DNA of 64,000 nucleotides from NCBI GenBank assembly GCA_973895155.1, contig OZ316898.1, positions 19,530,001 through 19,594,000 on the forward strand. The letters run 5' to 3'. Positions 22,383 through 33,594 of this stretch are shown here, in pieces. The position numbers and the translations under genes are program-made. This DNA is from Marsupella aquatica (Eukaryota > Marchantiophyta). How positions within the stretch are numbered: position 1 is the first letter of the stretch; every line of letters starts with the position of its first letter. A model generated the notes under the pieces. It ran no database searches, had not been told where the DNA came from, and was given only the letters and a program-made list of their open reading frames with translations.

Positions 22383-23390
22383 TATGGCAAGGCCTGTGGA
22401 GTGCCCCACAGTGGTGGCACCACACTACCAATAGGTAATCCCCGCATTATGTGCTCCTCATGAGACTCCTCCAATGGTGGAACATCTGCTGCATGCGCAT
22501 TACCCTCAATCAAATCATCAGGTCCAGTAATTACTCCATTGAATACTGCCAAAGACAATGGTGTGGATTTAGGGCCTCCCATAGGTCCACTAAATCTCAC
22601 TGGCAATTTTCTCAATCGAGCATCGCCTAACTGCCAATCAGGTCTATATGACACTGATTCCTCCCAAAAATCAAGAATAAATCCCATGGGGTAGAGCACT
22701 GTACATCCCACCAACACATCATATGACTCTGCCTTAGTCAGAATAGCTCGCGCCTGTATTTGTGCGCTATCTGTGGTATGACCTTCCTGAATCCTCAAAT
22801 CAAGAGGTCTCCTGATAATGTGCTGTGTAGGTGTAGGTCCCCCCAATGAAGTCTGAATGGGAAAGGGACAATCCTCCAAAATCCTCTGGATGCAATCCCA
22901 ATCCACGTATGGCAGACTTACCCAACATCAAGGGTTGAGCACCAGTATCCAGTAACACTCTCTCTGGCTGATATACTGTTCCAGATGGCCCAACTAATTG
23001 GAAGATACCACTCCGATCATTATCCAATGACACAACACTAGGTTTAAACCTAGTCCTCTCAAATGCAGGGCATGCTGGTAAATCCACCAACCTCGCTGCT
23101 GCTGCATGCCATGTCTCACTAGTAGCAGTAGGTGGCATGGTCTTCACTGCTTCAACATTGTAAGCTGCTTCTGCATGGGAAGCAACCACTGGAGTGTCCT
23201 CACAGAGTGTAGCTGCCAATCTGAACACTTTTGCAGGACCAACTCCCAAGTTCAACATGTCTGTCACTGAAAATAATGGGGTGCGTACTATGGCAGTAGT
23301 TGCCTCCAGCAGAGTACCTATCATCCCTGCTGCATCACTACCTGATTCTGCCAACTTACCCAAGTCACGGTTTGTCAGAACCGGGTTCAT
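22383..23390 (-). pseudogene. Retropepsin-type protease and C-terminal extension
   Basis: The active-site motif LLDTGAQPL lies at about 22930-22955 (DTG at 22941-22949). After a frameshift near 22800-22906 comes the conserved second half YDVLVGCTVLYPMGF, which carries the protease ILG-like motif. A long extension follows, with FWEE, YRPDWQ and LPVRFSGP, leading toward the methyltransferase. This aspartic protease would process the Gag-Pol polyprotein. Stops at 22382 and 22331 (both TAG) separate it from the methyltransferase in the same frame. Confidence 0.82.
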
Positions 23391-23410
23391 AGAGGCAGTC
23401 TGAACTGTCT

Positions 23411-25052
23411 CTAATAATGTAAAAGACTGAGGAAGCTTTGTTTGCCGACGTGCATCCCCCTCTGTGGATCTAGCTCCACTACTGCTCCTCGGGGCTCAAG
23501 AGCTTTGGCTGCCCCACGTGTCAAAGCTGCTGATGCATCAATATGTGCAGTGCCACACATGAATCCCATGGTGGCAAGGTCTCCATCAGCTCCATAAGAT
23601 GTGGAAGGACCATGGGATGTGGAAGATCCATAGGATGTAGATGCCCCATCACCAGAAGTAGGTCTCACCTGGGAACTAGCCATGGTAGCTAGCTGTTGCT
23701 CCAATTGAGCAATCTTAGCATCCTTTGGATCTATGGTTACAGCAGGGGCAGCGTCACCTCCCTGTCTCCCTGCATGTGGCATGCCACGACCACGTCCACC
23801 ACCTCTACCTCCTCCTCCTCTTCCCTAATCATGTGTACGGGATCCTCCTCTCCGTAACTCAGGATGGAGTGAGAAACACCTATCCTTGGTGTGTCCAGGA
23901 GCTCCACAATGATCACACTGTCGCTGATCAGGCGCTGATGCTCCCCTGATCCTCTATGATCTGGGCAATATCTCTGTGCATGATCCCCACCACATGTGCA
24001 ACATCCTGACTCTTGTCCAGCATTAGAGGGCATAGGTCTCTGGCTGGTAGACTCTCGTGCAGTAGGCTTCTCCCTCTGGCTCTTCCGTGCGTAGGCTGTG
24101 GTGTGGATGTAGATGCAGCCTTTGGTGCTTCCTTGGCAAATCCAGAAGTCACCACCTTTTCATTCACCATATTGAGCTCAATGCGCTCAGAAAGGGTAAA
24201 AACAACTACTAATGTGGGATCTGCATCCCTAAGTAGAGTGACATCTCTCACTCTACGTCGTAACTCTTTGTCCAAAATTGCATACCAAAACTGGACTGCC
24301 TGAGCCTCTGTCACTCCCTTGGTGACAGTGATCAATCTGCGCATACGAGTGTATGCCTCACGTAGACTCTCTCCAGTCTTGCGCTGGAACTCCTCAAGAC
24401 CCTTCAACTTATCAGTTTTCACACCCTGATAGTTCTGCTTCAGTACCTCAAAGAATTCCACCACAGGGTTAAATGCTGGTGCAACTCCAGTTCCTGCCAC
24501 AATCACATCGGCAGGAGTAGCGGTGGATGCTACTGGAGTGCTGTTGATGGATGGTGTGCCACTCTGGCTAGTGCTCCTAGATGAAGCAATAGTTGTGGCA
24601 ATGGGTTGGGCAGCCGCACTAGTGCCATAGGTGATGGACACATAATTAGGCGACCAATGCTGCCTCCATGCCTCAATCTCAACCAAATGAGCTTTCCAAA
24701 ACTCATGGTAGTCATCCATGGGTGGCCCCTCCAAATGCTGAAATAATCCCTTCCATGCCATGAAAGGGGTAAACAACGTGGCGTTACGCAATGTCTGCAT
24801 ATTGCACCACGTATCAAACTCCTGGATGAAGTCATCCAGATCAATCGTGCCAACTGCACCAGAGTATCGTCGTGGGCCCTTCGTAGCCCCGTACATCTCG
24901 TCCATATCCCACAACAAAGGTGCAACCACCTGATGACGAAGAGAATTGGTCACTGAGTCCTCATCGGAATCACTGTCTGAAGCTGCACTGCTGACCGCTA
25001 CCAATGCCGCTGGCCGTAACTGCGCCCCACTCCGAGTGAAACTGGTCCGTCA
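23411..25052 (-). pseudogene. gag with two CCHC zinc knuckles, broken
   Basis: The retrotransposon gag region has TIDLDDFIQEFDTW, GESLREAYTRMRRLI and ERIELNMV segments in the 23928-25004 frame. Zinc knuckle 1 (CCTCGGDHAQRYC, C-x2-C-x3-H-x4-C) is at about 23965-24003. Knuckle 2 (CDHCGAPGHTKDRC, C-x2-C-x4-H-x4-C) is at about 23880-23921, in another frame. An RG-rich tract GRGGGGRGGGRGRG follows. A TAG at 23825 interrupts it. After that the 23782-23411 frame carries a short coiled segment (KIAQLEQQLATM) and Ser/Tyr/Gly repeats. Gag forms the particle and packages RNA. The true start codon is unclear. Confidence 0.82.
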
Positions 25053-26890
25053 TCCATCGGGTAACCCAGCAGCACCAGAAGAATCCGTGGTGACCAACCT
25101 AACCTAATCTATATGCTAACCCTAAGGGCAATCTGTATGTGTCAACACCACAAGCACTCACCATGGTGTGTTGGGCATCACTCCAACATCACCGGGAGAG
25201 AAATACGCAGCACAACTAGAATGTCCGGTTGCAAACCCAGATCATTCCTATGGAATCAAGCGCCCACACCAAACTAACATGACGCATAAACAGGAAGCAT
25301 GTGTGAAGAGGATCCAAAAACAAGAATGGATACCATTCAACTCTCCACACAAAAGCAAATGCAAATCAATATGACAATGTGCATAAGGTTCAAGGAAGAG
25401 CCTTCATAATAGGCTTCACAATGGCACTCCAATGTTGTAGATGAGAATCAAGGCAAAATTGGTTCAATCTGTGACTCTAGATGGACTCAAAAGTATCAAA
25501 AACTCTAAAACAACCTTTGATTTGGCCTAGAATAGGCCTCTAAACAAATCGGGAAGTGTATAAAGCCCCCTGACGCTTGAATCTAAACAACAAGTTGTGA
25601 ATGCTTGTGTGTACACAAGGTGGGATGAGAACTTACTAGTTAAGCGCTTGCGGCTGGGAATAGACCCGGGATTGGTGACCTCGTGCTTCGCCTTGCGCTC
25701 GTGACTCGGAATAGTCCCGGGATGGGTGACCTCACGATTCGCCTTATGTGCGCACAGTTGTGTGTGTACACAAAACAGAATTCGTCGGGCTCAGAAATGG
25801 CAACATTTGCCACTCGAAAGCAGCGATTTCCTTCACAAAAACGCCGTCCGACAGCATACACAATTTGGCAACATCGGCCCTCAATCCCTTCACAAAAAAC
25901 GCAGCTTCAGAAGCGTCAACGATTCATGATCGTTGACAGTTCACTTCCGCACCTGCGTCATTAGCGCCACTTTAGTGCAGATCGACAGAAGCTAACGATC
26001 AACACGATAGCCTCAACGTCCCGAACTGATTTCCTTCGATAGCCAGCCCACGATAATGTCCGAACTCAAAACCTGTCACCAATCACAGATCTGTACATCG
26101 ATCGGGAAGTAGGCCAATCGGACAGCAACTCAACATCGCTACAGATCGAGATACCAACGATCTGTTCGGTAACAACACACGATTCGAGCTACCACGAACC
26201 GTCGACAACTCAATCAATCGAACTTCTGTCCGCACAGTCCGTACAACAGATTTTGAATCTGATCTTTCAATGTAATCTCAATACAATCGGCACAACGATC
26301 CCGGTCAACAATACCCCATCGATCCCGCACCGATCCGATCACACACGTATGTCAAGCCAACGCACCTTGCACTATTCAAGGAATCCACGTTACACAAGCG
26401 GAGCTCACAGCCACCATAGCCACACTCAAGCTCCTCTCTCCAAGGCTCAACATTGAAAGATGACCTTTCAATGCCTCACAAGAGAGAAGTACCCTCTCAC
26501 ACAAACCTAACAGAACCTTATCGGCTCATATAACACACATACCAAACATACGGATCTAGATAGTACAATACACTCTAACACTACCTAGAATGGTGTGACA
26601 AATAACACTTTCCTAGATAACAAAAGTCCTGTTTGCTCGCATTATACAATACCTCAAGCAGGTCTTATAGCTAACAAAACGGGTATAACCACCTTTATAA
26701 TAAACCACAAATAGTTACTCGTAAAAACAAATGGGTGGTAAATTTTTTGGAATTTGTTTTTTTGGAATTTTTTATTTTTTAACTTTGTACAGTTGACATT
26801 TATTTGCACCAGAGCTAGTAATAGTATTGCCTGATACTAGGAAAAAGTTGTAGTGTTTTAAATTATTTTGGAACTTGTGATTTTTAATGA
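25053..26890. other. Gene-free flank right of the gypsy element
   Basis: No coding region is recognisable. This should contain the 5' LTR and leader of the minus-strand retrotransposon, but I found no sequence matching the 17640-17840 side and no obvious tRNA-complementary primer site. It contains the 5S-like segment listed separately. Many short CGAT-containing words (for example CGATC) recur at 25900-26350. Confidence 0.35.
25620..25740 (+). repeat. 5S rRNA-like segment, partly duplicated
   Basis: The stretch from 25629 resembles the 3' half of plant 5S rRNA: GAACT, then TAGTTAAGCGCTTG, then GGGAATAGACCCGGG, then ATTGGTGACCTC. These blocks correspond to the A-box, intermediate element and C-box of the pol III internal promoter. 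A second partial unit follows at about 25688-25735, with GAATAGTCCCGGGATGGGTG then ACCTC, closer to the 5S C-box. Full-length 5S is not present. Such fragments occur in 5S-derived SINEs and in Cassandra-type terminal-repeat elements; which applies here is not decidable. Confidence 0.5.
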
Positions 26891-26973
26891 CACACGTTTT
26901 AGATTGTTTTGTTTATTAGTAACAGTGAGTAAAGCTTTTAATGACACATTTTTTAGATTGTTTTGTTTATTAG
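26891..26973 (+). repeat. Short direct duplication
   Basis: TTTTAGATTGTTTTGTTTAT occurs twice, at about 26897 and 26950, each preceded by AATGACACA. It directly abuts the GC-rich element remnant. Confidence 0.6.
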
Positions 26974-27236
26974 GACAGGCCGGGCTGGGCAGGGATAGGC
27001 CAGGACAGGCCGGGGTCGGGCCGGGAGAGGCCGGGACAGGCCAGGGGTTGGGCCCAGACAGGCTGGGGCCAGGCCGGGAGAGGCCGGGGGTCGGGCCGGG
27101 ACAGGGTTGGGGCAAGGTGTGAGCCAGCCAGGGCCAGGAAGTCATGGGCGGCCGGGCTGGGCCGGGAAGAGTTGCAAGTTAACTAACTCTAAAGCCTCTA
27201 TTTGCCAAGCCTCTATTTGCCGGGCAAATCCAAACC
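26974..27236 (-). mobile_element. GC-rich foldback element, degenerate copy C
   Basis: A G-rich array of GGCCGGGACAGGCC-like units (26974-27170) is followed by an end that matches the left terminus of 41637-42708 in reverse: GCCTCTATTTG, then GGCAAATCCAAACC. The terminal nucleotides are degenerate and no target duplication is visible. It ends about 130 bp upstream of the hydrolase start codon, so it could lie in that gene's promoter or 5' UTR. Confidence 0.6.
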
Positions 27237-27363
27237 AGGTGAAAATACACTTGCCATCCTCAGTGAAGATGGAGACACAATGCCCTCCAATGCCATGATG
27301 TGGAAACAAATTACAGAGTAGTACGTTAGACAGGGCTCTGTCGAAATTGGCGAAGAGATCAAA

Positions 27364-28467
27364 ATGGGGCTCAAGCATGGGAGAAAGCCCGAATCATTCC
27401 TCTTCGGATTTTTCCCTCTACTTCTTTGGTCAGTGGCTCGGATCATTATTATTGTAGCTGAAGCTGCAGCGGGCGCAGGCTTGGAGCTGGTGAGCCCGGC
27501 GCCATGTTCCTGCAGGAATCCACTGTCGGATCCAATTCACGAAATGCATCATGGACACGACGTCGTATGGCAAATTCCGTCCCACCGCAAAGCTGTCCTG
27601 CTCTTCGCACACGGATATGGCACGGACGCGTTCGTATACTTCGCTCCAGGACCCAACTGTGAGCAATGCTATGGATTGCCTGAACATCGGACCGTAGTCC
27701 TGGAAGCTCTCCGGAGACGGTATGCTGTCATAGTAGTGTCGGTCGATGCCGCAGATATGGAAGGCGCCGACGCGGCCATTGTGTATACCGTCGTTAAGGA
27801 GTGGATGGCAGAGCACATGTTGGACAGCCTGCCCTTGGCGGTGTGGGGTCATGCTTCAGGGACCTATCTCGCGACGGCTCTAACCCTGAGCCTTCCAATA
27901 CAGGCGATGGTGCTCATGTGTGGCGAAGGGATCTTCGAAGTGGAAGAGGTGGCGACCCCGCTAAGTTTTCCACCAACGATCTTCGCGTACATGCCTGTTG
28001 ATGAATCCGATCGATTCTTGAACCACACAGGAAAGGCCAAATCAGCGATGGCGGTCCTCAGCTTGCTTGGAGTGAAAGTGGCTGACACAGAGCTTTGGCC
28101 GAAGCCGCTTTCCCCGCTCTTCTTCACGGAGCGCATTCTGTGCATGAGCGAGGAGGTGTCACGGGCGATCTATGCGGCTTATGAAGCTGCTGGATGGATA
28201 GACGCCAATGGGTATCTCACGAGAGACCCAAGCCAGGAGGACTGGCAATCCGTGTTACTGAATGCTAAAGCGCTGCCCTTATGCCCATTTGGGAAACTTT
28301 GCCTAGGTGCTCAAGTGGAGCAGGAGCTGAAGATGGCATTCGCTATGCATTCGTTCACGAGCGATGGTAATGGCGTGATTTTTCCTTGGCTGGACTCGAC
28401 CATTAGCTCTTCTTCTAGTGGTGAAGCATCAATTCTTGAATCTCTCGCACTCACTGCAACGATTTGA
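27364..28467 (+). CDS. Plant alpha/beta-hydrolase-like protein, nucleophile elbow altered
   Basis: A 367-residue intact single-exon frame starts at an ATG in a good context (CAAAATGG). A hydrophobic N-terminal segment (about residues 12-35) suggests a signal anchor or membrane targeting. The body resembles an uncharacterised plant alpha/beta-hydrolase family: PEHRTVVLEAL, an AVIVVSVDAAD strand, the elbow PLAVWGHASGTYLA, then PPTIFAYMPVDE and a C-terminal LSPLFFTERI..MSEEVS block. In the expected G-x-S-x-G elbow the residues are G162-H-A164-S165-G166, so the usual central serine is alanine and a Ser sits one place later. It may be catalytically inactive or use a shifted Ser (inference). The family assignment is from remembered motif patterns. 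Substrate unknown. Confidence 0.75.
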   Translation: MGLKHGRKPESFLFGFFPLLLWSVARIIIIVAEAAAGAGLELVSPAPCSCRNPLSDPIHEMHHGHDVVWQIPSHRKAVLLFAHGYGTDAFVYFAPGPNCEQCYGLPEHRTVVLEALRRRYAVIVVSVDAADMEGADAAIVYTVVKEWMAEHMLDSLPLAVWGHASGTYLATALTLSLPIQAMVLMCGEGIFEVEEVATPLSFPPTIFAYMPVDESDRFLNHTGKAKSAMAVLSLLGVKVADTELWPKPLSPLFFTERILCMSEEVSRAIYAAYEAAGWIDANGYLTRDPSQEDWQSVLLNAKALPLCPFGKLCLGAQVEQELKMAFAMHSFTSDGNGVIFPWLDSTISSSSSGEASILESLALTATI

Positions 28468-31400
28468 ACATTTCGGATGGTTTGAAATGGTTTCCTCTTT
28501 ACCATCAGATACTCAGGTGATAATATTTATGAACTCCATCTCCCATCTCTTCAGCTCGAGATTTGCCATCATAATGCTGCTACTCAGAATTGAATTTCAA
28601 TTTACTTCCCCCTAGCAGAAATTCATTTCCACCCTCTAGCTCCTAACTGCATCCATTCTCTCGCCATCCTTCCATGTTCCATCTGGACATCTTCGATCAC
28701 TCTTGTTGCTGTCATTCCTCGTGCTTCCATTGCCCAACTGTGGAACCATCCCTCTCGTGTAGTTTTGTTAATTTGGTTACCATTCGCTCTATCAACTGCT
28801 GTTGTCCTATTGTTCTCCAAAAAGCAAACCTTGCATGATTGTTGCTCCCTGCGTTCTCAACTCCCTGTGCCTCATCCCCCTTAGATTTTCTTTTTCTGGA
28901 TTCAACCTCCGACCCATCTCCCTGCCGACATTATTTGTTTGGACTAGCTAGTTTCCATGCCCTCGGCTCCTGAATTTCTTTCCTTCTTGTGGCTGAATTT
29001 TCTGTCATTGGCCAGATACTCCTCTTAGTGTTTCGTGCGCAAGTGCCTTACTTTTAATTGTCTGGAAATTCTCGTCCATTCTTATTCTTCACTGTTTTGT
29101 TCTAATATTGGTTTTATGCTGTCTTGCTTCGATTGCATTCCTGAGCTCTATATCAAATCAGTCACACCTCCTTCATCCCCCAACATTGGTGTTAACAAAG
29201 TGACTCTGAACTAGATTTTTGCAGTTCCAATCCCTCCTGTGCTGACAAAATCCCTCCTTTACTGACAAAGACTGAGCGATCTCGCTCTTTACGGTTCATA
29301 TCTCGTTTGTCATAGTTGTCTTATGTCCCGTTTTTATTTGCTTCATTTCCCTCTGGAATAGGGCTTTCTTCTCGTTCCATCTCCTTCTCTAGGTCAAAAC
29401 TCCCTTAGTTTCGTATCATACAAGAAATTTTGTTTGCGCCACCGATATTCTATTGATCTTCTCAACTCACCTACAACCTCTCTACACCTGAAGAACCGTC
29501 ATTTTCCCTTCAGTATGCTCGGATTATTCTTGTGCAGCATTTGTGGTTACCTGTAACTGTTCGCTCTTCCAATTTGACTTCTTCAATTGCTTCATGTATA
29601 TTCTTCTAATGTTGAGTTTGCGTAATCACTACTTAGCAGCGCACACATCCAAATAAACACCTACATCCGCCAAATTGAATCACCCACTTATCTCATTTGA
29701 ACAGTTCTTCTATATGAGTTTGTGCCTTTCTATATTTTCCTGACCTCCCCTTTGAGACAATATTCCGGCTCATGAGAGTCCGTCAATAGGGAGCAGCAAT
29801 TTTCTTGGTTCCTTTGCTGGAGGATGACGAGCTTTTCCTCGGTTCCTCTGTAAGCACGCTGCAGCTCTGCTTCGGTTGTTCCCATCAGATGCTTTATGGT
29901 GGTGCAAACTAAATTTTACTCGGAATCATGCTCCTTTTCCGGCCAGTTTTCAGTATCGGGAGTACTCTCTCCGTTTTGTCATTCTCTAGACACAGAAGGA
30001 CAATCGCAATACAATGGGTCAAGAACTATTGGCGAAATTATGTGGATCTTGTTTCAGCGTCCTATGCGTTTCTTTGGAAATGTTGGCAGCTTTGCTTTCA
30101 CGAAAATGCGTAGCCTGAGGCTTGTTTATAAAATAGTGCCAGAATTGTCACCGATGGGGGGCTTTTCAAGTTGTGTCTCGGGTACTGATGGCGAACGTGA
30201 TGATAATTTGAATCGCAGAAATAGTCATGAAGCCCATGTCACAGGGAAAATTAAGAATTCTTCCAAATAATGATGTTTGCCTATTCATTCTTTTAACCAA
30301 GTTGTTCAGGCCCTGAGAACGATCATGGTGTATGTTTACTTTATGTAGACGAAGTTATTTCAAAGCTTCATCTATGATTCGAGAAACGCACGAAGCAAAA
30401 TTACGTTAGAGCCAACGGCTCTGGTGTACAAGATAAGTGATGTCGCCTCTGAAGGGAGAAGGGGCTCTTCAAGCTCTTGGAGTGCTCTAGGTCATGGAAC
30501 TAGCCGGGTTAGGACGAGAAAAGCCCTCTTAAGTCGTAGAAAGCACATTCCAAACGGTTGTCAAAGTCTCAGGTGGCCTTCCATCGAGGGTCACCCGACT
30601 GCCTTCAGTAGAATTGACGAGTCCTGGTCCAAGGTTCAATTTTCTACTCAGTGCGATTCAGCAAGAGCTTCCAGGTTCCCTTCTAGATATATGACAGATA
30701 TCAAGTATCTCGTTACTGGATAGAACCTCTACAGCCTGTCCTTTTCAGTAATCACATTGTATGAGTACACTTTATTCTATATTCTTAAAATTGAACAATA
30801 AACCTTTTGTTCATTCGAAAAATTGTGGTCCTTTATAATCCTCTCACAATTAAAATCATCTCGATAATGCAAATTTGGTCTCATCCTTGTATTGTGTCAA
30901 TAAGACTAAGGTTCCACTGTTTTCCTGTTCTAGCCATCTGTTTTGATTAGTTGGTTCATATGGAATGAGAGTTCATATTCAATCATCTCAATTTTCTGCA
31001 AACGTCTTCTGGAGTCACGACGATTTGATGGTTTTTCTATGCATGACTCGAATAATTGGTGTTTGTTAATGTGTATGAGGAAAGGAACAAACAAGTCTAA
31101 CGAAGACTAAGAATTCAATTTATTTACTTATTGATAAAAACAACTTAAGAATTGATTCCAGGTAGGGTTATAAACGAGTTAAAAAGTAGACTATGAAATT
31201 GAGCAAGTTCATAGCTTATCCCTAGTCCTGGCCAGTCTGGATGAGGTTTAGTTTTATTTATTTATAAAGGGAAACCTTGATCCAGAGCAGGTTGAAGACA
31301 CCCTTGTAGACGTAAGTAACCAAAACGATGTGGCACTTTCCTCTTCCAAGTAATAGAGCAGAAAATCGAAGAGCTAAGGTAACCTCTAATCTGGAGGTCA

Positions 31401-31521
31401 ATCTTCACTCAACGAAGACTACTACAGTATGTGCTACAGCACTGTCTTCCACTCAAAAACAAGGCCTGGGCTCATGCTCCAATTGCACAACAAACAGAAC
31501 AACAAGGAGAGGGGTTACTGA
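28468..31521. other. Gene-free stretch
   Basis: Pyrimidine-rich sequence from 28620 to 29800 resembles UTR or intron. Frames at 29896-30270 (124 codons) and 30424-30723 (99 codons) are Ser/Arg-rich and not recognisable. They could be exons of an unidentified gene, but I see nothing to support that. No mobile-element ends were noticed. Confidence 0.4.
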
Positions 31522-31696
31522 GCTCAGTCATGGCCTCTGTTGTGTTGTGATTCTCTGTGCTCGCTATTCAACTATGAGGGGAGCACTACAATTAATCACA
31601 GTGAAGCGCTCAGTCATGACCTCTGTTGTGTTGTGATTCTCCTCTGTGCTCGCTATTCAACTATGAGGGGAACACTACAATTAATCGCAGTGAAGC
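31522..31696 (+). repeat. Two-copy tandem duplication, ~87 bp
   Basis: Units 31522-31607 and 31608-31696 are nearly identical (GCTCAGTCATG to ACAGTGAAGC), differing by a few substitutions and a 3-base insertion. The small frames here simply follow the duplication. Confidence 0.8.
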
Positions 31697-31883
31697 GTGG
31701 AAAGTGCAGGCTGCCAGGAACACACTAACAGTCAGAACTTATCCATGGAATGTACTGTGTACGCACAGGATATCATTTATGCACTTAGCCATATGTGCAT
31801 AGTCTGCACTATCCTGGACACTATCTAACATGTGCAAGACAAATCTCTTATGCATTTTCTCATATGTATTGTCAGGTCACACA

Positions 31884-32010
31884 TTGGACTCCTCTTAACC
31901 CACGCCCTCATACTCCAGGATTCAAGAGCATAAGTGTATGAAACTATTTTTGGACTCCTCGTAACCCAAGCCCTCATACTCCAGGATTCAAAAGTGTATG
32001 AAACTATTTT
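31884..32010 (+). repeat. Two-copy tandem duplication, ~63 bp
   Basis: TTGGACTCCT to GAAACTATTT is present at 31884-31949 and again from 31950 to 32010, the second unit lacking a short internal piece. Non-coding. Confidence 0.8.
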
Positions 32011-33594
32011 TTGTAGTTGACTACTCCACTTATCAATAAATGTTTCCTATGTATGCTCTGGAGTACCTTATAAATGCATGTTAGGCTTGTTCACGGAAAT
32101 GCACTTTTCACGTGCATTTACAAAGTAATTTGCTGTGATATCCTTGTGGGGAACTGCATGGCCGGCCTACACTTAACCACAGTGCGCTTATCTGTGGGGC
32201 AGTTATCTATTTCTCAGGGTACAACTTTGTCTCGCCCAACTTTAACATGCATTTCTTAATGTCTGAGAAAACAAATAACTAGTAAGAAAAAGTGTCATCA
32301 TGTAGATTTCCCTGTCATATGGTTCTGATTATATAATGTTTTGGCCTTGATGAATGTATCATTTGTCATTTGTCCCACAAATTTGCAGGGCATCAACCTT
32401 TTGAAAGACACCCACTTACTGGATGGAGAGACCATGTGGGGTGAGTCCTGAAAAAATATATCAAGAAATATTATACACAGTTGCGCCACTTTTTAGAGTG
32501 GTTGCCATTCAAATTTGCAGGGCACAAAACTCAAAAAATACGTCAAAGTAAGCAATAAAGTCAAAGTGTGAATTGACTTTAGTGTGTCACAAAAAGTTAC
32601 ACCAGTGCCCAAGACAAGCAAGAATAATCACACCAGACACAAAAAGAAGTGAAAGACCATAATACAATGCACAAGAATCAAGGAGGATAGATCAATGCAA
32701 GTAAGTATTATATATATTCACATGCAAGTTTATATTGTACATATTCAATATTATGTGCATCATAATTTTGTGTAATACTGATAAGAGTAATTTAATTGCT
32801 AATAATATTTTGGTCACTAGATCAATTAAGAAACTATTTTCCCAATATTTGTGGTGATTTTACAGTCATTTGTAGTGTCATTTTCAATGCCAAAAAACAA
32901 AAGTAACAAGGCCGAAAGACAGTAGAAGCACATGGCATGGGCATTGATGGCAAGGTATGGGCGAGGGGCACACTCGCAATGTAGGGTAGCCCCTCTATCT
33001 CACATGGGTGGGGAGGTGGGCAAACAAGTGGAGTGATTGTAATGTGAAAAAGAGAAGACCAAAAATAGGAAAATGGGGAAAAGGGGGAGGTTAAGGTTTA
33101 AAAGGAACATAAGAGAAAAAAAAAAAAAAACCTCTCATTTTGGTATACTTTTGTGGTTGTCATAGCCAGTCTTTTGTGCAATGACATCTTTTATTCAAGA
33201 ATGTTTTTGTGCAAGGAGAAAAAAGAAAAAAAGAAAAGTGAACTTTTGTGGTTGCCATAGCCACTATTTTGCACAATGATATCTTTCACTCAACAAAAAT
33301 ATTTGTGCAATAATGTATCTTAACAATTACTATTTTTATTCAATGATATCTTTTGCACCATGATCTATTTGTCAACAACATCTTTAACCAAACAACATCT
33401 TTTATGCAGCGCACGGGGATTGAAAGGATACCGACAGAATGCTCATCTTTGCTAAACCTGAAACTGATAATATAACATTGTGCCAATTTATAGAGTGGTC
33501 ACCATTCAAATGCAAGGGCATTTTGGGTAAAACAAAACAAAGAAAAAGACTCACTCCTTTCCTTGACTTTTACTTCATAACATCTTTCAGAGAA
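32011..33594. other. Gene-free AT-rich stretch
   Basis: No gene is seen. Two related blocks occur, around 32480-32525 and 33480-33520: GAGTGGTTGCCATTCAAAT and GAGTGGTCACCATTCAAATG. Two blocks around 33160 and 33240 share CTTTTGTGGTTG and CATAGCCA. An A-rich run lies at 33115-33131. A GCAGCGCACGGGGATTG motif at 33406 looks like an eroded Helitron-like end similar to the one at 34290. Confidence 0.4.

Larger units (their letters stand above)
17836..25052 (-). mobile_element. Ty3/gypsy retrotransposon carrying DNMT and PHD domains (decayed)
   Basis: Reading on the minus strand from about 25050 to 18012, the domains occur in order: gag with two zinc knuckles, retropepsin-type protease, C5-DNA-methyltransferase, reverse transcriptase, RNase H, integrase (H2C2, catalytic core, C-terminal domain), PHD finger. 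PR-RT-RH-IN order is diagnostic of Ty3/gypsy. A candidate polypurine tract AGGGGGA is at 17841-17847 on the minus strand. I could not identify a primer-binding site or a matching pair of LTRs. The reading frame is broken by at least 15 stop codons and several frameshifts, so this copy is not autonomous. Cytosine methyltransferases inside retrotransposons have been reported from charophyte algae and dinoflagellates (recalled, not checked). Confidence 0.9.
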
